Origin: Sporomusa termitida
GTDB taxonomy: Bacteria; Bacillota; Negativicutes; Sporomusales; Sporomusaceae
Length of the DNA: 64,000 nt
Assembly (NCBI RefSeq): GCF_007641255.1
Contig: NZ_CP036259.1
Coordinates: 1-64,000 of the forward strand
Reading direction: 5' to 3'
Shown: positions 27,208 through 35,686 of the stretch, in pieces
Layout: the number at the start of each line of letters is the position of its first letter
Position numbering within the stretch: the stretch's first letter is position 1
Program-made: the position numbers and the translations under genes
The notes under the pieces: generated by a model
Told to the model about the DNA's origin: nothing
Database searches by the model: none
Seen by the model: the letters and a program-made list of their open reading frames with translations, nothing else

Positions 27208-28263
27208 ATGCGGCGTGTGCTTCTGGAGGGTGTCCAGGCAGGTATGCAGTTGGCTCAGCCCGTATACGGGCTAAATGGTCAGGTGGTTTTGAACAGCGGG
27301 GTTGAACTGACCGAGTATCATGTTTCTAAATTGTCCGAACTTGATATTAAGTATATCTACATTCAGGGGGAAGCGCTGCTTATCGACCCTGCTGATGAAG
27401 CAGCGCAAAGTGCCAGGAATGAGATTGTCCTGAACGCTCATGCGGCGCTGACTGAAGTAAGTGTTGGCAAGTATGTTCAGATGGGGACGGTCAAAGATAA
27501 GTTGCTGTCACTTTTAGACGAGTGTTGTATACACAAGGAGATCCAGCCTTTATTTACTGCCATGCAGATGTGCAACGACTATCTGTTTAAACATGCTGTT
27601 AATGGTTATTTCTTTGCCACAATGATGGGAATCAGCTGCGGCCTGGAGGGGCAGCGGTTACGGGATCTGGGCCTGGGGGCGCTGCTCCGGGATGTCGGTA
27701 TGATAACTATTTCCCGTGATATCCTCAATAAGCCGGGCACGCTGACCCCGGAAGAGATGGCGATCGTAAAAAAACATACGGAGAAAGGCTATGAAATTCT
27801 GCAGCGTAACTCTGATATCAGCTTAGCGGCTGCCAACTGCGCATTGCAGCATCATGAGCGTTTTGACGGCAGCGGTTATCCCCGTGGCGCCAGTGACAGC
27901 TCCATTCATGAGTTTGCTCAGATTGTGGCCATTGCCGACGTATATTGTTCCATGACAGCGACGACCCCTTACCGGAAAGCATTGTCTGTCTATGATGCAT
28001 TAGCCATTATTCAAAAAGCAGGCGGTACTTACTTCAATCCGGAGTATATTCAGCTGCTCGCTAAAAATGTCGCCCGCTATCCGATGGGGGCTGTAGTCCG
28101 GTTGAATAATAAAGCAACGGGGATTATTAAAGACTATGCCGACGAATGCAAGACTAAACCTATTATCAGTATAACTGCAAACGCCGCCGGCGAACGGGTA
28201 AGCCAAACTGTTACTATTGATATGACAGCCAACCCTGCATTGTATATTGCCGAGGTTTCTTAA
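27208..28263 (+). CDS. HD-GYP-related protein with degenerate HD motif
   Basis: The 351-residue protein has an N-terminal DUF3391-like region and a central HD-GYP fold. Typical cyclic-di-GMP phosphodiesterases carry HDIGK; here the equivalent is LLRDVGMITIS, with Arg for the metal-binding His and Met for Lys. The HHERFDGSGYP segment is kept. Catalysis is therefore doubtful, and a binding or signalling role is possible. The C-terminal 80 residues are a small beta-domain seen in related proteins. The ATG follows CTGGAGG. Confidence 0.75.
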   Translation: MRRVLLEGVQAGMQLAQPVYGLNGQVVLNSGVELTEYHVSKLSELDIKYIYIQGEALLIDPADEAAQSARNEIVLNAHAALTEVSVGKYVQMGTVKDKLLSLLDECCIHKEIQPLFTAMQMCNDYLFKHAVNGYFFATMMGISCGLEGQRLRDLGLGALLRDVGMITISRDILNKPGTLTPEEMAIVKKHTEKGYEILQRNSDISLAAANCALQHHERFDGSGYPRGASDSSIHEFAQIVAIADVYCSMTATTPYRKALSVYDALAIIQKAGGTYFNPEYIQLLAKNVARYPMGAVVRLNNKATGIIKDYADECKTKPIISITANAAGERVSQTVTIDMTANPALYIAEVS

Positions 28264-28354
28264 ATTAGCTTAATACGGCCGGCAATGGCGGTAGTGCACC
28301 TGTTATGGATGTTGAAACTATGAATCAAATCTGTGAATGACTAGAATGGACAAC

Positions 28355-28381
28355 CGGCAGGATTATATTCTGCCGTTTTTT
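28355..28381 (+). terminator. Terminator before rlmB
   Basis: CGGCAG and CTGCCG with a 9-base loop and a run of six T follow the HD-GYP gene. Confidence 0.88.
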
Positions 28382-28425
28382 CATAATAATAAGAGACACA
28401 AACTTTTCCTTAAGGAGCGATATTG

Positions 28426-29178
28426 ATGTCTAATGACGCAGAAATAATAGCTGGCCGTAATAGCGTTCTGGAAGCGCTGAAAGCCGGCCGGTCACTAAAC
28501 AAAATTCTAATTGCCAAAGGGGAACGGCAGGGCTCAATCCGCGATATCATTGCTCAGGCCCGGGAACAGGGATTAGTTATACAAGAGACTGAGATTGTTA
28601 AGCTTGACCAACTGTCGGCTGGGGTGAGACATCAGGGGGTTGTTGCGCTGGCGGCGCCGGTTGCTTATGTGGAGATGGAGGATATTTTGGCAGCTGCCTA
28701 TGGGAAAGATGAGCCGCCATTTTTGGTTCTTCTTGATGAATTGGCTGATCCTCACAATGTGGGGGCCATTTTACGCACTGCTGATGCAACCGGTGTTCAT
28801 GGTGTACTTATCCCCAAACGACGCAGCTGTCCTCTTACGCAAACCGTAGCTAAAACCTCGGCCGGTGCAGTTGAGCATGTACCAGTGGCACGAATCGGCA
28901 ATGTCTCCCAAACCCTTAAAGCCTTAAAAAAACAGGGCCTTTGGGTAGTAGGTGCCGATATGGACGGAACAAAAGACTATTATGACGCCGACCTTACCGG
29001 CCCTGTTGTTATTGTTGTCGGGAGTGAGGGCGAAGGCATGGGGCGGTTAACAAAAGAGGCCTGTGATTATATTGTGCGTATCCCCATGCGGGGCAAGATT
29101 GCATCTCTTAATGCATCGGTGGCATGCTCGCTGTTGCTGTACGAAGTCCTTAGACAAAGGGAGCTGAAAACAAAATGA
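28426..29178 (+). CDS. rlmB: 23S rRNA 2'-O-methyltransferase RlmB (SpoU family)
   Basis: The 250-residue SPOUT enzyme methylates a conserved guanosine of 23S rRNA. A small RNA-binding N-domain (about 1-80, AGRNSVLEALKAG) precedes the knotted catalytic domain with motif 1 (DPHNVGAILRTADATG), motif 2 (VGSEGEGMG) and motif 3 (IPMRGKIASLNASVA). The ATG follows TAAGGAG at good spacing; a TTG three bases before is less likely. It overlaps the next gene by four bases (ATGA). Confidence 0.92.
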   Translation: MSNDAEIIAGRNSVLEALKAGRSLNKILIAKGERQGSIRDIIAQAREQGLVIQETEIVKLDQLSAGVRHQGVVALAAPVAYVEMEDILAAAYGKDEPPFLVLLDELADPHNVGAILRTADATGVHGVLIPKRRSCPLTQTVAKTSAGAVEHVPVARIGNVSQTLKALKKQGLWVVGADMDGTKDYYDADLTGPVVIVVGSEGEGMGRLTKEACDYIVRIPMRGKIASLNASVACSLLLYEVLRQRELKTK

Positions 29179-30572
29179 AACACTGGATGGGGATCATTTT
29201 GGCAGTGGCCATCATATTAACCGGGATAGCCGCTTTTTGGCTGACCAGGCCGCTGTTTGCCCAGACAGTGTATAGCGGTGTAAGAGTGGCCAACATTGAA
29301 GTTGCCGGAAAATCCCGGGATGAAGTGGCGCAAATGCTATCAGTATGGCAAAAAGATCAGGTGGGCCGGCCTATTTTGCTAACTTATGGCAGTGCGACAT
29401 TTCGTATTGAACCTGAGCATATTGATTATAGCATTGATGCCGAAGCAACAGCCGATGCTGCATGGCAGGTGGGGCGTGAAGGCTCCTGGTGGCAGCGTCT
29501 GAAAAAAATTAGCGACGTCCAGGTGGAGGGGTGGTCGACGCCCCTCAAAATCAGGTATAATGAGAATAAGCTTGACACAGTCCTGGAGCAGCTTCAGGAA
29601 AATATCAACAAACCGCCGCGCAATGCCACGCTCAGCCTGCATACCGGTGGTATTGTGTCTGAGGTCGAGGGGCAGGAGATTGATGTTGCCGCTCTGAAAA
29701 AATTAATGCTGTCGGCGGTTAACCGTTCTGAGACCAATACCATCATCCTGCCGGTAAAACCGGTCTATCCGGAAATTACGGCCGAAGAGCTTGCTAAAAA
29801 TGGCATAAAAGAACTGGTTGCCGTGTATACAACTGTGTTTAACACCGAAGATGCCAACCGGACAGCTAATGTAAAATTGTCTGCCCAAAAGATAAATGGC
29901 AAACTGCTTTATCCCGGACAGGTCTTTTCCTACAACGATACTGTGGGCCCCAGAGAAAAATCACAGGGCTTTAAAGAGGCCATGGAGATTATTAATGGCG
30001 AATTTGTACCTGGAATCGGCGGTGGTGTATGTCAGGTTTCATCAACATTATATAACGCTGTACTGCTGGCCGGGCTTAACATTGTGGAACGTACCAACCA
30101 TTCTAAGCCGCTTGCTTATGTTCCGCTGGGGCGGGATGCAACGGTTGCGTATAATACCCTGGATTTTAAATTTGCCAATAACAGCTCGGCGCCGGTAATG
30201 ATTATGGCCGAAGCAGAAGGCAACAAACTGAATGTGGGGATATTCGGACAGCGTGCTCTTGATAAAAACATTGATATTGTGACAGTTGACCAGCAGGTGA
30301 TTCAGCCGGCTACCATAAAAAAAGCCGACCCATCGTTGCCCCCGGGCGAAAACAAGGTTGAAAAACCGGGTAAACCCGGATACTCAGTAACTGTTATCCG
30401 GATTATCCGTGATAATAATGGGACAGAACTAAAACGCGAGGTACTATCGCGCGACAAGTATGCCCCTGACAATACCGTGATCAAAACCGGACCGGCCCCA
30501 AAACCGGTTCAGGCAGAAACAAAGAGGACTAAGGATACAGACAAACCGTTTGATGCCGGCAGTATGCAATAA
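29175..30572 (+). CDS. VanW-family protein with peptidoglycan-binding and G5-like domains
   Basis: The 465-residue exported protein has an N-terminal membrane anchor (7-30) and a putative peptidoglycan-binding domain of the PG_binding_4 type (about 50-170). The VanW domain (about 215-345) includes GGGVCQVSSTLYNAVL and RTNHSKPLAYVPLGRDATV. A C-terminal G5-like strand region ends REVLSRDKYAP, and the tail is lysine- and proline-rich. VanW proteins are linked to glycopeptide clusters in some bacteria, but housekeeping copies like this one are of unknown cell-wall function. It is coupled to rlmB. Confidence 0.85.
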   Translation: MKHWMGIILAVAIILTGIAAFWLTRPLFAQTVYSGVRVANIEVAGKSRDEVAQMLSVWQKDQVGRPILLTYGSATFRIEPEHIDYSIDAEATADAAWQVGREGSWWQRLKKISDVQVEGWSTPLKIRYNENKLDTVLEQLQENINKPPRNATLSLHTGGIVSEVEGQEIDVAALKKLMLSAVNRSETNTIILPVKPVYPEITAEELAKNGIKELVAVYTTVFNTEDANRTANVKLSAQKINGKLLYPGQVFSYNDTVGPREKSQGFKEAMEIINGEFVPGIGGGVCQVSSTLYNAVLLAGLNIVERTNHSKPLAYVPLGRDATVAYNTLDFKFANNSSAPVMIMAEAEGNKLNVGIFGQRALDKNIDIVTVDQQVIQPATIKKADPSLPPGENKVEKPGKPGYSVTVIRIIRDNNGTELKREVLSRDKYAPDNTVIKTGPAPKPVQAETKRTKDTDKPFDAGSMQ

Positions 30573-30591
30573 GATTGGAGATCTTTTCTCG

Positions 30592-31110
30592 ATGGACTTG
30601 TTAATCGTCGATGGTTATAACGTGATTAATGCCTGGCCGGAGTTGAGTATAATAAAAGACAGTTTAGAATATGCCCGGGCCAAACTTGTGGACATACTGA
30701 GTGAGTATGGTGCATATAAAGGATTTAAGACAATTATTGTGTTTGATGCCCATCTGGCTGCCGGCAAAGGTGCCAGCCAGATCCTGAATAGTGAATTGGA
30801 GGTGATTTACACCAAAGAAGGTGAAACGGCTGACAGCTGTATCGAGAAAATGGTATACTATCTTGTCCGCCAGGGAGAACGTGTTTATGTTGTCACCTCT
30901 GATTCGGCCGAGCAAATGTTTGTTCTGGGGGCGGGCGCGTTCCGGATTTCAGCCCGCGAACTAAGAAATGACGTTGCCAGCGCCAAAAAAGAGATTAAGG
31001 CAAACATTTCCCAGAAGGTATTTGCGCGGGACCGGCATGAGCTTGGCAGCCGTCTGGGACAGGATATTTTTAAGCGCCTTGAAGCGATGCGCAGAGATGG
31101 GCTTGACTAA
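30592..31110 (+). CDS. rae1: NYN-domain ribonuclease Rae1 (YacP)
   Basis: The 172-residue protein aligns along its length with Bacillus YacP/Rae1, the ribosome-associated endoribonuclease that cuts mRNA in the A site. The NYN acidic residues sit in LLIVDGYNVI, VFDAH and the GETADSCIE and VTSDSAEQ segments. The ATG lies 11 bases after TTGGAG, inside a junction only 20 bases after the VanW gene. The order rlmB-rae1-sigH is conserved with Bacillus, apart from the inserted VanW gene. Confidence 0.9.
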   Translation: MDLLIVDGYNVINAWPELSIIKDSLEYARAKLVDILSEYGAYKGFKTIIVFDAHLAAGKGASQILNSELEVIYTKEGETADSCIEKMVYYLVRQGERVYVVTSDSAEQMFVLGAGAFRISARELRNDVASAKKEIKANISQKVFARDRHELGSRLGQDIFKRLEAMRRDGLD

Positions 31111-31131
31111 CTTTGCGCTTACAGGTATAAT
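31103..31131 (+). promoter_or_regulatory. sigH promoter overlapping the rae1 stop
   Basis: TTGACT and TATAAT with a 17-base spacer form a strong vegetative promoter whose -35 element lies within the last codons of rae1. Confidence 0.8.
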
Positions 31132-31163
31132 TTATTGTGATAAGACGTGAACTAATACCGTAG

Positions 31164-31195
31164 GCACTATCCCTTTAGTGCACTTTTATTTTTTT
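31164..31195 (+). terminator. Intrinsic terminator between rae1 and sigH
   Basis: GCACTA and TAGTGC form a 6-bp stem, followed by CTTTTATTTTTTT. It lies downstream of the strong promoter and 85 bases before sigH. It would end rae1 transcripts and may attenuate the sigH message. Confidence 0.7.
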
Positions 31196-31280
31196 CACAA
31201 TGACAAATGGCCGGTTTTTGCAGATAAAAGAAAATTGGTTTTGGCCATTATCGACAGCAAAATAAAAACTAGTGGGGGCG

Positions 31281-32036
31281 ATGCGGGTTAATACTCAACG
31301 CGATCTGTATGGTTGTTTTGACAACTTAACTGATGAAGAAATAGTATTTGACGCCAAAGATAATGACAACACGGTCGCTCTGGAGTATTTGATTAATAAA
31401 TATCGCAACTTTGTGCGGGCTAAAGCCAGATCGTATTTTTTAATCGGCGCTGAGCGTGAGGACATCATCCAGGAAGGCATGATTGGTTTATATAAGGCCA
31501 TTCGCGATTTCCGCAATGATAAGCTGTCATCGTTTCGAGCTTTTGCGGAATTGTGTGTAACTCGGCAAATTATTACCGCCATTAAGACCGCCACTAGACA
31601 GAAGCATATTCCCTTGAATTCGTATGTTTCTTTAAATAAACCCATTTATGATGAAGATTCTGACCGGACGCTATTAGATGTGTTATCCGGCTCTAAAGTC
31701 ACTGATCCGGAAGAACTGGTAATCAGCCGTGAAGAGTTTGTTGATATTGAAGAGAAAATGGGCGAGATTTTAAGCGATCTGGAGTGGAAGGTACTGATGT
31801 CATATCTTGATGGCAAGTCTTATCAAGAAATTGCCGTTGAACTTGACCGTCATGTCAAATCGATTGATAATGCTCTGCAAAGAGTAAAACGTAAACTGGA
31901 GCGATATCTGGAAAATCGCGGTGAAGACAGCGATATTCGGGGTATGTACAGAGGCCTAACCGGCCTGAATAAAGAGGTTCCGGCAGATCTAAACAACTAC
32001 AGTGACAGCTATGATGACCAACGTAGTATAAAATGA
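31281..32036 (+). CDS. sigH: RNA polymerase sigma-H factor
   Basis: The 251-residue sigma-70-type factor is strikingly close to Bacillus SigH through region 2 (YRNFVRAKARSYFLIGAEREDIIQ starts it) and region 4 (LDGKSYQEIAVELDRHVKSI). In Bacillus it governs the transition to stationary phase and sporulation. A tail of about 40 residues after the usual end (ERYLENR) is extra. The ATG is chosen; a GTG nine bases upstream is an alternative, since the ribosome site GTGGGGG is poorly spaced for either. Confidence 0.93.
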   Translation: MRVNTQRDLYGCFDNLTDEEIVFDAKDNDNTVALEYLINKYRNFVRAKARSYFLIGAEREDIIQEGMIGLYKAIRDFRNDKLSSFRAFAELCVTRQIITAIKTATRQKHIPLNSYVSLNKPIYDEDSDRTLLDVLSGSKVTDPEELVISREEFVDIEEKMGEILSDLEWKVLMSYLDGKSYQEIAVELDRHVKSIDNALQRVKRKLERYLENRGEDSDIRGMYRGLTGLNKEVPADLNNYSDSYDDQRSIK

Positions 32037-32060
32037 CACCATTAGCCGGTGTCATTTTTT
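32031..32060 (+). terminator. sigH terminator
   Basis: AAATGACACC and GGTGTCATTT form a 10-bp perfect stem with a 7-base loop and a run of six T, beginning within the last sigH codons. Confidence 0.92.
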
Positions 32061-32064
32061 CTTA

Positions 32065-32177
32065 CTCCATCATAATACGATGCGATGCTGTGAACTAAGG
32101 GATAAGAAAAATCTTTACCCAACGGGCACAGACGGCTTCTGCCGGCGTCCCGAGGGACTTGGCACAAGCCAAGTCTA
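32065..32177 (+). repeat. Structured intergenic repeat, copy C
   Basis: Same family as the copies before gltX: CTCCATC start, then CTAAGGGATAAGAAAAATC, and a 37-base core at 32134-32170. The apical helix here is GTCC/GGAC with a CGAG tetraloop, so one wobble pair of copies A and B is replaced by a Watson-Crick pair. Confidence 0.85.
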
Positions 32178-32282
32178 AGTCTACCAGAATTTATAAAAAA
32201 ATTCTGTGGACATAAGAACGACTAAGGCTTCTGCCGTCGTCCTAAAGGACTTGGCACAAGCCAAGTCTTTTCTTATCATCCC
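32178..32282 (+). repeat. Structured intergenic repeat, copy D
   Basis: Divergent fourth copy, recognisable by its 37-base core at 32226-32262 (GTCC-TAAA-GGAC apex) and by a 3' end TTTTCTTATC that is complementary to GATAAGAAAA at the start of copy C. It ends about ten bases before the pfkA ribosome binding site, so it must lie in the pfkA leader if transcription enters from upstream. Confidence 0.8.
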
Positions 32283-32308
32283 AATATATAACGGAGGTGG
32301 TTGAGCAT

Positions 32309-33406
32309 ATGACAAAGCTGAATCAAATAAAAACGATAGCAATACTGACAGGTGGCGGTGATGCACCGGGGCTTAATGCTGTAATCCGGGCGGCTGTGAG
32401 AACGGCACTGGGCCGGGGACTTACTGTTTGGGGTATAAAAAATGGCTTTGGCGGCATGGTCGAAAATAAAATGATGCAACTGACAGATGAAAGTGTGGCC
32501 GGGATTCTGCCGCGCGGGGGGACGATACTGGGAACCACGAACCGTGATAATCCTTTTAACTATCCTCAGACACAGGCGGGGGCGGTTATTTATACAGATA
32601 TGTCGGCCCGCGCTCTGAATAACCTGCGGCAGGCCGGGATTGAGGCGCTTATTGTTATCGGCGGTGATGGAACCATTAAGATTGCCGGGGAATTTCATCA
32701 GCTGGGTTTGCCGGTGGTCGCTGTTCCGAAAACTATTGACAATGACATACCGGTTACTGAGCGGACTTTCGGGTTTGACACCGCTGTTGGTGTGGCTACA
32801 GATGCTCTTGACCGGCTGCATACTACCGCCGAATCACATCACCGGGTTATGGTGCTTGAGGTGATGGGCAGATATGCCGGCTGGATTGCATTACATGCCG
32901 GCATGGCTGGCGGCGCTGACTGTATTTTAATTCCGGAAATACCTTTTAACACTGGCTCGGTTATTGCCAAGATTAAGGAACGTCAGCAGCGGGGCCGGCA
33001 GTTCAGTTTAATTGTTATTGCTGAGGGGGCTCATGCTTTGGGCGGGGAAATATCAATAGCGCGTATTGTCGAAGGCAGTCATGAAAAAGTGCGCTTGGGC
33101 GGCATCGGTGAAAAGCTGGCCAGAGAGATTGAGGAGCTTACAGGCATGGAGTCCCGCTGCACCGTACTGGGACATGTTCAGCGGGGCGGGACGCCAACCG
33201 CGTTTGACCGGGTGCTTTCAACACGTTACGGCGTAGCTGCTGCGCAAAGTGTGCTGGCGGGACATTTCGGTATTATGGTGTCTTTACAAAAAAACCGGAT
33301 TATTCGTGTACCAATTGCTGACATTGCCGGTAAAGCCAATAATATTACGCCTGAAGACGAACTATTACTTGCCGGCCGGGCAATTGGTGTTTGTTTTGGT
33401 GATTAA
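32309..33406 (+). CDS. pfkA: 6-phosphofructokinase
   Basis: The 365-residue PFK-A family enzyme phosphorylates fructose 6-phosphate. Nucleotide-loop TGGGDAPGLN, IGGDGTIK and PKTIDNDIP are visible. By E. coli numbering residue 104 is Gly (ATP type) while residue 124 is Lys (here Lys141; Lys is typical of PPi and mixed-type enzymes). The combination occurs in the ATP-using group III enzymes of actinobacteria. Phosphoryl donor and allostery should therefore not be assumed. The ATG follows GGAGGTGG by eight bases; the upstream in-frame GTG is within that site. Confidence 0.92.
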   Translation: MTKLNQIKTIAILTGGGDAPGLNAVIRAAVRTALGRGLTVWGIKNGFGGMVENKMMQLTDESVAGILPRGGTILGTTNRDNPFNYPQTQAGAVIYTDMSARALNNLRQAGIEALIVIGGDGTIKIAGEFHQLGLPVVAVPKTIDNDIPVTERTFGFDTAVGVATDALDRLHTTAESHHRVMVLEVMGRYAGWIALHAGMAGGADCILIPEIPFNTGSVIAKIKERQQRGRQFSLIVIAEGAHALGGEISIARIVEGSHEKVRLGGIGEKLAREIEELTGMESRCTVLGHVQRGGTPTAFDRVLSTRYGVAAAQSVLAGHFGIMVSLQKNRIIRVPIADIAGKANNITPEDELLLAGRAIGVCFGD

Positions 33407-33476
33407 GAAAACTGGGCCCGGGTTATAATAAGCCCTAAATAGCGAGGTTTTTGCAGCCGCGCAATGGAGGGCTACG

Positions 33477-34181
33477 ATGGAAACATTGGGCATTACTCTA
33501 TTTAGGGTTGTTGCCGGCATGGGGGTGCTGCTTGTCATCATGCTGGCCATCGGCCGCCGCCAGTTGGGTGAACTCAGTTCGTTTGATTTTCTGACATCAA
33601 TTACTATTGGCGCAGTGGCAGGTGCACTTATTGTTGATCCCCGCATTGAACTGGCAAGCTCGCTGATTGCCTTATTGGCGCTGGGAGGAATGCAACTGGT
33701 CTTTGGCTGGTTAAGTATTAAAATTCGCCCGGTCAACCATAAACTTAACTTTAAACCGCTGGTGATGGTGCAAAACGGTCAAATCATCAAAGAAAGCCTG
33801 CGCAAGGTACATATGCCTGTGGAAACCCTGTTGCAGCTGCTGCGGGAAAGAGACGTTTTCGATATTACTGTCGTAGAACTTGCCGTGTTAGAGCCCCATG
33901 GCCGGCTAAGCGTGCTAAAGAAAGCGGAGCATTTGCCATTGACACCTTGTCAGGTTAATTTTAATGTTACCCCGAACAGTGTCCTGGTACCTGTAATCCT
34001 GGAGGGAAAGTTGCAGGAACGCGTACTGGCTGATATGGGATTATCACCACAGCAGATTGAAGAGTTTCGCTGCCAACATGTAAGCACCATTAACAATGTT
34101 TTCATTGCTTTCATGGACCAGGACAAACGGCTGCATGTAATTCATGATGATGCCCGGGAGTGCAATGTATTTTTACATTGA
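33477..34181 (+). CDS. YetF/DUF421-family membrane protein
   Basis: The 234-residue protein has three N-terminal hydrophobic helices (to about residue 82) followed by a cytoplasmic domain. The family hallmark GRRQLGELSSFDFLTSITIGAVAGA is visible in the second helix region, and NGQIIKESLRKVHM opens the soluble domain. YetF-type proteins are widespread in spore formers; the Bacillus SpoVA-associated relatives are the best known. The precise role is unknown. The ATG follows TGGAGGG. A GC-rich hairpin overlaps its 3' end. Confidence 0.8.
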   Translation: METLGITLFRVVAGMGVLLVIMLAIGRRQLGELSSFDFLTSITIGAVAGALIVDPRIELASSLIALLALGGMQLVFGWLSIKIRPVNHKLNFKPLVMVQNGQIIKESLRKVHMPVETLLQLLRERDVFDITVVELAVLEPHGRLSVLKKAEHLPLTPCQVNFNVTPNSVLVPVILEGKLQERVLADMGLSPQQIEEFRCQHVSTINNVFIAFMDQDKRLHVIHDDARECNVFLH

Positions 34182-34195
34182 TGCCCCGGGCTTTT
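34153..34195 (+). terminator. Putative terminator overlapping the DUF421 gene end
   Basis: GCCCGGG and CCCGGGC, 27 bases apart, are followed by TTTTC. The long loop contains a second small hairpin (AATGTATTTTTACATT). Confidence 0.55.
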
Positions 34196-34280
34196 CTTAC
34201 GAAAATATTAAATTTTTTAGAATATGCAAGATATTTAACCGAAATGTGGTAAAATAGGAACATGTTTCAGGGAGGTAATT

Positions 34281-34811
34281 ATGAAAAGTCAGCGTTTTAA
34301 TTATTGTCCTAAATGCGGCGGCCAGGTCGGTTATCGTCAGGTGGGGGACCGTGAGCGCCTGGTCTGTGCCGCCTGTTCCTATACAATGTATGAGAATCCG
34401 ATTGTGGGGGTTGCGGCAATTGTGCGGCAAAACGGGAAAATTTTGCTGGGCCGGCGGGCTGTAGCTGCCAGTTATCCCGGGTTATGGTGCATACCCTGCG
34501 GTTATGTGGAATATGATGAAGATATCCGGGCGGCGGTTAAACGGGAGTTCCAGGAGGAAACAGGCTTGTCTATCGAACCCGGTCAGGTTTACGCGGTTTT
34601 ATCAAACTTTCATAATCCGGCTGTTCATACTGTCGGTGTCTGGTTTTTGGCCGAAGTTATTGGCGGCACCCTTGGACCGGGCGATGACTTAGACCAGGTG
34701 GCTTATTTTCCGCTGGACTCGGTGCCTGACCTTGCTTTTCCCACCGACAGGCAGGTAATCGGTTTGCTGCAGGCAGATCACAATAATAAGAAGAGGGAAG
34801 TGACCCAGTGA
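34281..34811 (+). CDS. NUDIX hydrolase with N-terminal zinc ribbon
   Basis: The 176-residue protein begins with a zinc ribbon (CPKCGG...CAAC) and contains an intact NUDIX box near residue 75: GYVEYDEDIRAAVKREFQEE continuing TGL, matching Gx5Ex7REUxEExGU. Such proteins are often NADH or ADP-ribose pyrophosphatases; the substrate here is unassigned. The ATG follows AGGGAGG. The uppP GTG start overlaps its stop by four bases, making the two a coupled pair. Confidence 0.88.
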   Translation: MKSQRFNYCPKCGGQVGYRQVGDRERLVCAACSYTMYENPIVGVAAIVRQNGKILLGRRAVAASYPGLWCIPCGYVEYDEDIRAAVKREFQEETGLSIEPGQVYAVLSNFHNPAVHTVGVWFLAEVIGGTLGPGDDLDQVAYFPLDSVPDLAFPTDRQVIGLLQADHNNKKREVTQ

Positions 34812-35608
34812 GTGACAATTTGATTGCGGTAATCATTGGTATTGTGGAAGGGTTGACAGAATTTTTACCGATTTCATCAACCGGGCACATGATTCTTGTT
34901 GGTTCCTTATTAGGCTTTGAAGGGGAAAAAGCCAGTGTATTTGAGGTGTTTATCCAACTAGGGGCTATTTTATCCGTGTTGATTTTATATAAAGACAAAT
35001 TTTTGGCGATGCTTAGGCCCCCGGCCCTGAACAGTTTTGGCGGCAGCCTTACGGCTATGCATGTGTTGGCCGGCATTGTGCCGGTGATGGGGCTTGGCTA
35101 TCTTTTGCATGAATTCATCAAGACCTATCTTTTTTCCCCTTACACAGTGATTATCGGTCTGATTGCCGGTGCTCTGCTCATGCTGACAGCTGAGAAATTC
35201 TCACGGCGCCCGGTCACCAATAATGTCGATCAGATGACAATAAAACAGGCTTTTTTTGTGGGTTTGTTTCAATTTTTATCCCTTTGGCCAGGCTTTTCGC
35301 GCTCTGGCTCAACCATTGCCGGTGGATTATTTTTAGGTATGAGCCGCAAAGCCGCAGCCGAGTTTTCTTTTATCATTGCCGTGCCGCTTATGCTGGTGGC
35401 CTGCATGTACGATTTAATGAAAATATGGAATCAGCTGAGCTTTGAGGACGTTACGATGTTCGCTATTGGCTTTATTGTCGCGTTTATTACCGCCTATGTA
35501 TCCATTGTCTGGTTTTTGCGGTTTCTTAATAACTCCACCCTGGCTTCGTTTGCTTACTACCGGTTTGTTGTAGCCGGACTCTCTTATTACTATTTTTTTA
35601 TAAAGTAA
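34808..35608 (+). CDS. uppP: Undecaprenyl-diphosphatase UppP (BacA)
   Basis: The 266-residue integral membrane enzyme recycles the lipid carrier undecaprenyl diphosphate for peptidoglycan synthesis and confers bacitracin tolerance. The catalytic signatures are EGLTEFLPISSTGH (residues 14-27) and the second re-entrant motif LWPGFSRSGSTI. Eight or so hydrophobic helices fit the family. The GTG start overlaps the NUDIX stop and has AGAGGGAAG upstream. Confidence 0.94.
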   Translation: MSDNLIAVIIGIVEGLTEFLPISSTGHMILVGSLLGFEGEKASVFEVFIQLGAILSVLILYKDKFLAMLRPPALNSFGGSLTAMHVLAGIVPVMGLGYLLHEFIKTYLFSPYTVIIGLIAGALLMLTAEKFSRRPVTNNVDQMTIKQAFFVGLFQFLSLWPGFSRSGSTIAGGLFLGMSRKAAAEFSFIIAVPLMLVACMYDLMKIWNQLSFEDVTMFAIGFIVAFITAYVSIVWFLRFLNNSTLASFAYYRFVVAGLSYYYFFIK

Positions 35609-35686
35609 ATCGCCGCGGATTCCTGGTATACGTGCGTAATAATAGATGCTAAGCTGATGAATTTATCTGTTGGAGGTTATGGCGCT

